Positions 60,801 through 64,000 of a stretch of 64,000 nucleotides of DNA are shown in pieces. A program made the translations under genes and the position numbers. The stretch covers positions 15,708,305-15,772,304 of the forward strand of contig OX465107.1 in the NCBI GenBank assembly GCA_949987565.1. Reading direction: 5' to 3'. The DNA comes from Luidia sarsii (Eukaryota > Echinodermata > Asteroidea > Paxillosida > Luidiidae). Below the pieces are notes generated by a model, which had not been told where the DNA came from, did no database searches, and was given only the letters and a program-made list of their open reading frames with translations. Each line of letters starts with the position of its first letter. The stretch's first letter is position 1.

Positions 60801-63038
60801 CATAGGAAGGAAGCTGACTGAATGGAGAGACGGCTGCAACAATGCCGGCCACTTTGGGTCCCCAGGGTGCAGCACACAGATGGGGGCTTCCTGTAACCGT
60901 ATCGCTCTGGTATTTGTCCGTCTTGGCCCGCCAAATAGCTTCCGTGCACTGTCAGTGACAGGCATCCGTAGCAGGGGAAGATGCACAATGCATGCACGGC
61001 TTTTTGCACGCCGGTCTGCGGCCTGGAAGGCTGCATTTGTGTGCACTGCGTACACACAGACACATGGATTGGGGAATGATACATCAATGCCTTCTCTTCT
61101 TCTTTCCATCAATTTTTAAGTATAATGATATACAGTAAATGTAGTCTTCTGTGTATGTACGGTAGACAGGAAACAGACTGAATCTCACTTATTTGAGCAT
61201 AATTATGGTACAGTGTGTACATGTACAGTGTTTTTGCTGCGTGGGTTATCTAAAAATGGTTGGGGGAGGGGGGGGGGGGGGGAAATTGACTTCAACGCCC
61301 GGGAGGGAAACAAATGGTAATTGATTGACGCTCATTCACTCAAAATGCTTCGAGCATGTTCTTGCAAAGGGCAGGTTTGTTCCTGGCCAGTGCACAATCA
61401 CATTACATGTGCTTTAAGTCGAGAGATTTGCGGAGACGCAACTTCAATGCCCGCAGAAAGATAAGTGCTGGACTATTGTGAAATGTGAATAGACGTAGGC
61501 CTCAACAAGAGGAGGCCACAAAATATCAGCCGTGATGATAGCATTGGTCATCCCAGCCACAGCCTCACTGCACCAACTCAGACAGTGCGACCATTTCCGC
61601 TGGCATCTCCTCGCAAACGCCTTGCAGGTGTCGAGTCACCTTTCCCATTTATGAAATGGGAATATCATCCCGCAACATGCCCCACAACGACATTGTACAC
61701 GTAACCCCCAATAGCTTCTCCTCTGTCAGTATGAGCAATCCTCGTGGGGAAAACCTCTCGTCCAAATTGAAAAATCCTCCAGCAACTGAAGCTAAGAGCT
61801 TGGATTGAATTAAGGGACTAAGAGCCAGGCCCAATACAAAGCAGAGGAAGGTCTACCGGTATGATATGGTATATACATGTATATCATAAGACCCCAAAAA
61901 GTTAAGGAAACTGACGGGGCATATTTCATCCAGAAATTGAAGCGCACAGAAAAGTCAACTGGGGAATTTCAAATTTGAAAACGACTCTCAACTTTGAAGG
62001 GTCCAGCACACTACTATCTGAGGAGTGCAGTAACGAGATACATGTACCTACATGTACCTACATGTAAGATGTGTATAAGTACATGTACATGTACAAGTCA
62101 TTCTTGTGAGGTGTTGCCCCTAAACACCATTTCAGAATGCTTCCGTGGCATGGAAGGTCATCTCGTTGGGACCATTCCAGTACGGCAACAGCAATTGAGC
62201 CTTAACAAGCTCAATAAAGAGACAAGAGTTTACCATAATTAACTACATACGGTAAAGTCTACCCAGAGACATGTACAACCCAAGTTCAAGTTCCTGATCC
62301 AGTCACATTTTGGTGGGCCATTTTTCAAATTCACATACACGGGTCATTCCGTGTTAAGTCAACACGCTTTTGGACCTGACCGTCACAGATTGGAACGAAA
62401 TTCGGTGTGCTGATTGGACTCCTTGAGAAACCCCCAGAACTGAAATTTTATGCAAATTGGTCAAGCATTTTTTGAGATATGGGCTAAAAACAATTTGACT
62501 AATTAGCATGACCAGCTATGTTTCGACAAGCATACATGTCGACAGACTAGCAAATGGCATTTTCCCAACAGGGCGACGCCAGTTGACAGAGACAGAAATG
62601 ACTAGTCAGTTTGTTGCAATAAGTTCTGTTAGAAAGCCGGGGAGGGATTCTCAGTGTGCACTGTCATTCAAACTGTATAAGCTAAGCATTGGTGACTTGG
62701 GGTTGCTGCCCAAACTTGATCCCTGCCCCTGCTGCTACTGCTACTGCTGCTGCTGCTGCTGCTACTGCTGCTACTGCTGCTGCTGCTGCTGTAGCCTACC
62801 TGGACTGGAGGGGTGGGCTGGTTGTAGCCGGCCGCGTAGCCGCCCGTGCTGGTGTTCAGGTTGTTGTTGGGCGCCCCGCCAAAGCCGCTGGGCTGCGAGG
62901 CCGGGTAGGGCGGGGGCGGGGAGACCTGGCCCGCCGGGCCGGTGGTGTTCATGATCCCGATGGGCGTGCCCGTCTCCTCGTTGTCCTCGTAGTTGACAGC
63001 CTTGGAGATGCCCATCGCCTTCAGTTTCTTCTCCGTCT
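51854..63038 (-). CDS. TULP3: Tubby-like protein, TULP3-type; last 8 coding exons, 5' end off window
   Basis: Exons in transcript order are 63038-62800, 58577-58395, 55072-54960, 54630-54516, 54230-54132, 53440-53353, 52486-52403 and 51987-51854, all in frame, giving about 350 residues to the stop. The C-terminal 260 residues are a complete tubby domain: [34 protein letters not shown] (phosphoinositide-binding basic patch), [32 protein letters not shown] and the closing [10 protein letters not shown]. Residues such as [16 protein letters not shown] and [10 protein letters not shown] recall TULP3 more than TUB. That paralogue call comes from memory and is moderate. TULP3 links membrane PIP2 to IFT-A and delivers receptors to cilia. 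The first visible exon encodes a Pro/Asn/Gly-rich linker. Upstream exons, including the IFT-A-binding region, must lie to the right. Confidence 0.93.
52310..52355 (-). repeat. 48-bp repeat shared in inverse with the EF-hand gene intron
   Basis: GTGTGAGACTCATTCTGAGT and CCAACTATCTCTGGAATAAA are the reverse complement of 45547-45595 with one or two differences. Confidence 0.8.
52925..53112. mobile_element. Penelope-like head-to-head palindrome 4
   Basis: The reversed arm ends ACCTTTCTCAAAGGCAGA. The forward arm starts GTCTTTGAGAGAGGTCCTGC. It is more diverged than the others and lies in a TULP3 intron. Confidence 0.7.
54703..54877. mobile_element. Penelope-like head-to-head palindrome 5 with 14-bp target duplication
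   Basis: The 175-bp element is flanked by identical GAGGAAAGAAACCG at 54689-54702 and 54878-54891. The left arm is a full reversed PLE 3' unit starting ACTTAAGGTGATATAC. The right arm is truncated after CTAAATTTTAA. The junction is CTCAAAGGCACTCTGCCTTT. Structure and truncation point nearly match palindrome 2. Confidence 0.92.
55753..56285. repeat. 530-bp CT-rich polypyrimidine tract in a TULP3 intron
   Basis: Nearly uninterrupted TCTCTC and CCCTCT runs with a repeated block of about 65 bp at 56005-56150. It is purine-only on the TULP3 transcript. It generates long false Ser/Leu-rich ORFs. Confidence 0.95.
57485..57662. mobile_element. Penelope-like head-to-head palindrome 6
   Basis: The reversed arm starts ATGTTGCAAACTGCTCTTTG and ends GGACCTTTCACAAAGGCAGA. 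The forward arm starts GCCTTTTAGAGAAGGG. Confidence 0.75.
57600..57965. repeat. Two-copy duplication including a Penelope-like unit
   Basis: Segments near 57600-57775 and 57775-57965 share a PLE head, CTGCTAAAAGC.TCAAATG, CCTGATTCT and TAAATGGTGG-like motifs in the same order, about 180 bp apart. Confidence 0.7.
58233..58256. repeat. Poly(A) run
   Basis: About 22 A in a row in a TULP3 intron, ending 139 bp from the exon ending at 58395. Confidence 0.9.
58361..58390. repeat. (CTC)n tract touching a TULP3 donor
   Basis: Six or seven CTC triplets end about 4 bp from the donor at 58395. On the transcript the intron therefore begins with a purine block of GGA triplets. Confidence 0.9.
58793..58863. 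repeat. (ACATGT)n self-complementary hexamer tract
   Basis: About 70 bp of TACATG units, each its own reverse complement, so each strand can form hairpins at any register. Shorter runs recur throughout 58.9-59.4 kb. Confidence 0.93.
60365..60535 (-). mobile_element. tRNA-derived SINE family A, copy in the TULP3 intron
   Basis: AAATTGGCAAAGAAAACTTT, GGGACTTGAAACAGAGACCT, CTATCTGAGCTATCCAACCC and TTACCGGGGTGGGGGCACCA follow the family order. Confidence 0.75.
62730..62792. repeat. CTG/CTA trinucleotide tract beside a TULP3 donor
   Basis: About 20 triplets (CTGCTGCTACTG pattern) end 7 bp from the donor of the exon at 62800. The tract is intronic. The poly-Ser it would encode in frame with the exon has no splice support. 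Confidence 0.92.
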
Positions 63039-63717
63039 CTGAGGGGAATCAAAAGCGGAGAAATCCACCACTGAAAAAGATTGACGGGACTGATAAGTTA
63101 TCCATATGTGTTGAAGCATTTGCCCGCGGTGTCTACAGTTCCCCATTCTCGCTGGGAGCCGTGGGAGTCAAACGCTGTTATCTTTCACATCAGGCAACAC
63201 GTTTTATCCGGTGGACACGGATTGAAACCGCATATACCCCCGCAGGATGCAAAGAAAGCTACATGTAGCCACAGGGAAGAGGGTTTGCTTTTTTTCTAAT
63301 ATCCGGATGTGTACACTGATATCAACCGGATACCATTTTTTATTCCACTGTGCACATTGGAAACCCGGGCCAATTTCGCGAGGGCTTTTTCCAACACGAA
63401 AGTCTGCTCAGCATCAAAGAATCTTCACAGGATTGCAAGAATTGATTGTCACAAGACGTTGATTGCATTTGACAAGTATTTGACTACACACACTGATATT
63501 GTTTGGTATGAAAAAAGAGTGTACCAGGGACTGCGACTTACAATCCTATTGTATTGAGCAAGGCTTTGCTTTAACAAAGCAGCCCCATTAAACAGGGCAA
63601 AGTTCTCTTTGGGATACATGTACACAAACAAACTACGGGGCTCTATTGAATAATGAAGAGTCCGTCCACATGCAAATGCCACTGATGACTATATAATGAT
63701 GAAGATTTAATAATGAA

Positions 63718-63905
63718 GTGAAAAATTGAAAAATGGCACAGGAAACTTTGACTGGACTGGGATTTCAACCCGAGACCTCTGATTTGGTGTATCAGCTGTC
63801 TTCCAATCCGAGCTGTCCAGCCCTTAGATGGCGGCCTCCCAAATAGTCATTTATGTGTAGTCTTATGTGCTGGGGTGGGTGCACCAGCAATTCAACCATT
63901 AACTA
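63718..63905 (-). mobile_element. tRNA-derived SINE family A, copy at the right end
   Basis: AAAATGGCACAGGAAACTTT, a reversed B box (GGATTTCAACCCGAGACC), CAATCCGAGCTGTCCAGCCC and GCTGGGGTGGGTGCACCAGC follow the family order. Confidence 0.75.
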
Positions 63906-64000
63906 GTTCTAGCCTCTAGCTCCAGGGATCAAACCCCCGCATTCATTCAGATGCAAACAACCAATTGCTGTAAACCTGGCTACTGCATTTCGGGGATCAC

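Noticed and set aside
62730..62792. Poly-Ser tract as part of the TULP3 protein
   Set aside because: A donor at 62800 ends the exon in phase with the next exon at 58577, so the CTG tract is intronic.

Overview
This is a 64 kb window of animal nuclear DNA. It holds four multi-exon, GT-AG spliced protein genes in AT-rich, repeat-dense surroundings. Exons are GC-rich, and introns and spacers carry many microsatellites, MITEs, tRNA-derived SINEs and Penelope-like retroelement debris. The frequent ACATGT and ACCGGT runs, the repeat types and the protein relationships suggest a marine invertebrate deuterostome. An echinoderm is my best guess, but the species cannot be fixed from sequence alone.

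Layout. (1) About 1-23.2 kb, minus strand: the first 22 coding exons (about 1546 codons) of URB1/Npa1, a nucleolar 60S ribosome-assembly scaffold; its 3' end lies off the left edge. (2) 25.8-35.2 kb, minus strand: a complete CDC6 replication-licensing ATPase in 10 coding exons (656 aa), with CDK sites, a KEN box, Walker A and Walker B. (3) 35.2-37.7 kb: the CDC6 head region, split by a 1.17 kb element with terminal inverted repeats of about 290 bp. A good E2F-type site lies beyond it. (4) 37.7-45.8 kb, plus strand: a complete 9-exon gene for a 528-aa protein with two EF-hands, which I cannot name securely. (5) 51.85-63.04 kb, minus strand: the last 8 coding exons of a tubby-family gene, most like TULP3, whose 5' end lies off the right edge. 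The gene pairs are head-to-head (CDC6 and the EF-hand gene) and tail-to-tail (the EF-hand gene and TULP3). The four genes share no obvious pathway, though URB1 and CDC6 are both growth and proliferation genes.

Repeat landscape. The commonest repeat is the 3' end of a Penelope-like element (PLE). Two copies still carry the C-terminal coding end of the GIY-YIG endonuclease. Its terminal unit folds like a hammerhead ribozyme whose catalytic core has decayed. Six copies are head-to-head palindromes with the same type of junction, and two of them are flanked by 13- and 14-bp target-site duplications, so the palindrome itself moves. Other families are two tRNA-derived SINEs, four or five MITE families with terminal inverted repeats, one piggyBac-like MITE at TTAA, and many tandem repeats.

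The most unusual pattern is that many tandem repeats begin within a few to a few tens of bases downstream of 5' splice sites. In URB1 exon 14 the splice donor itself, with the last dozen codons, has been copied into five extra tandem units.
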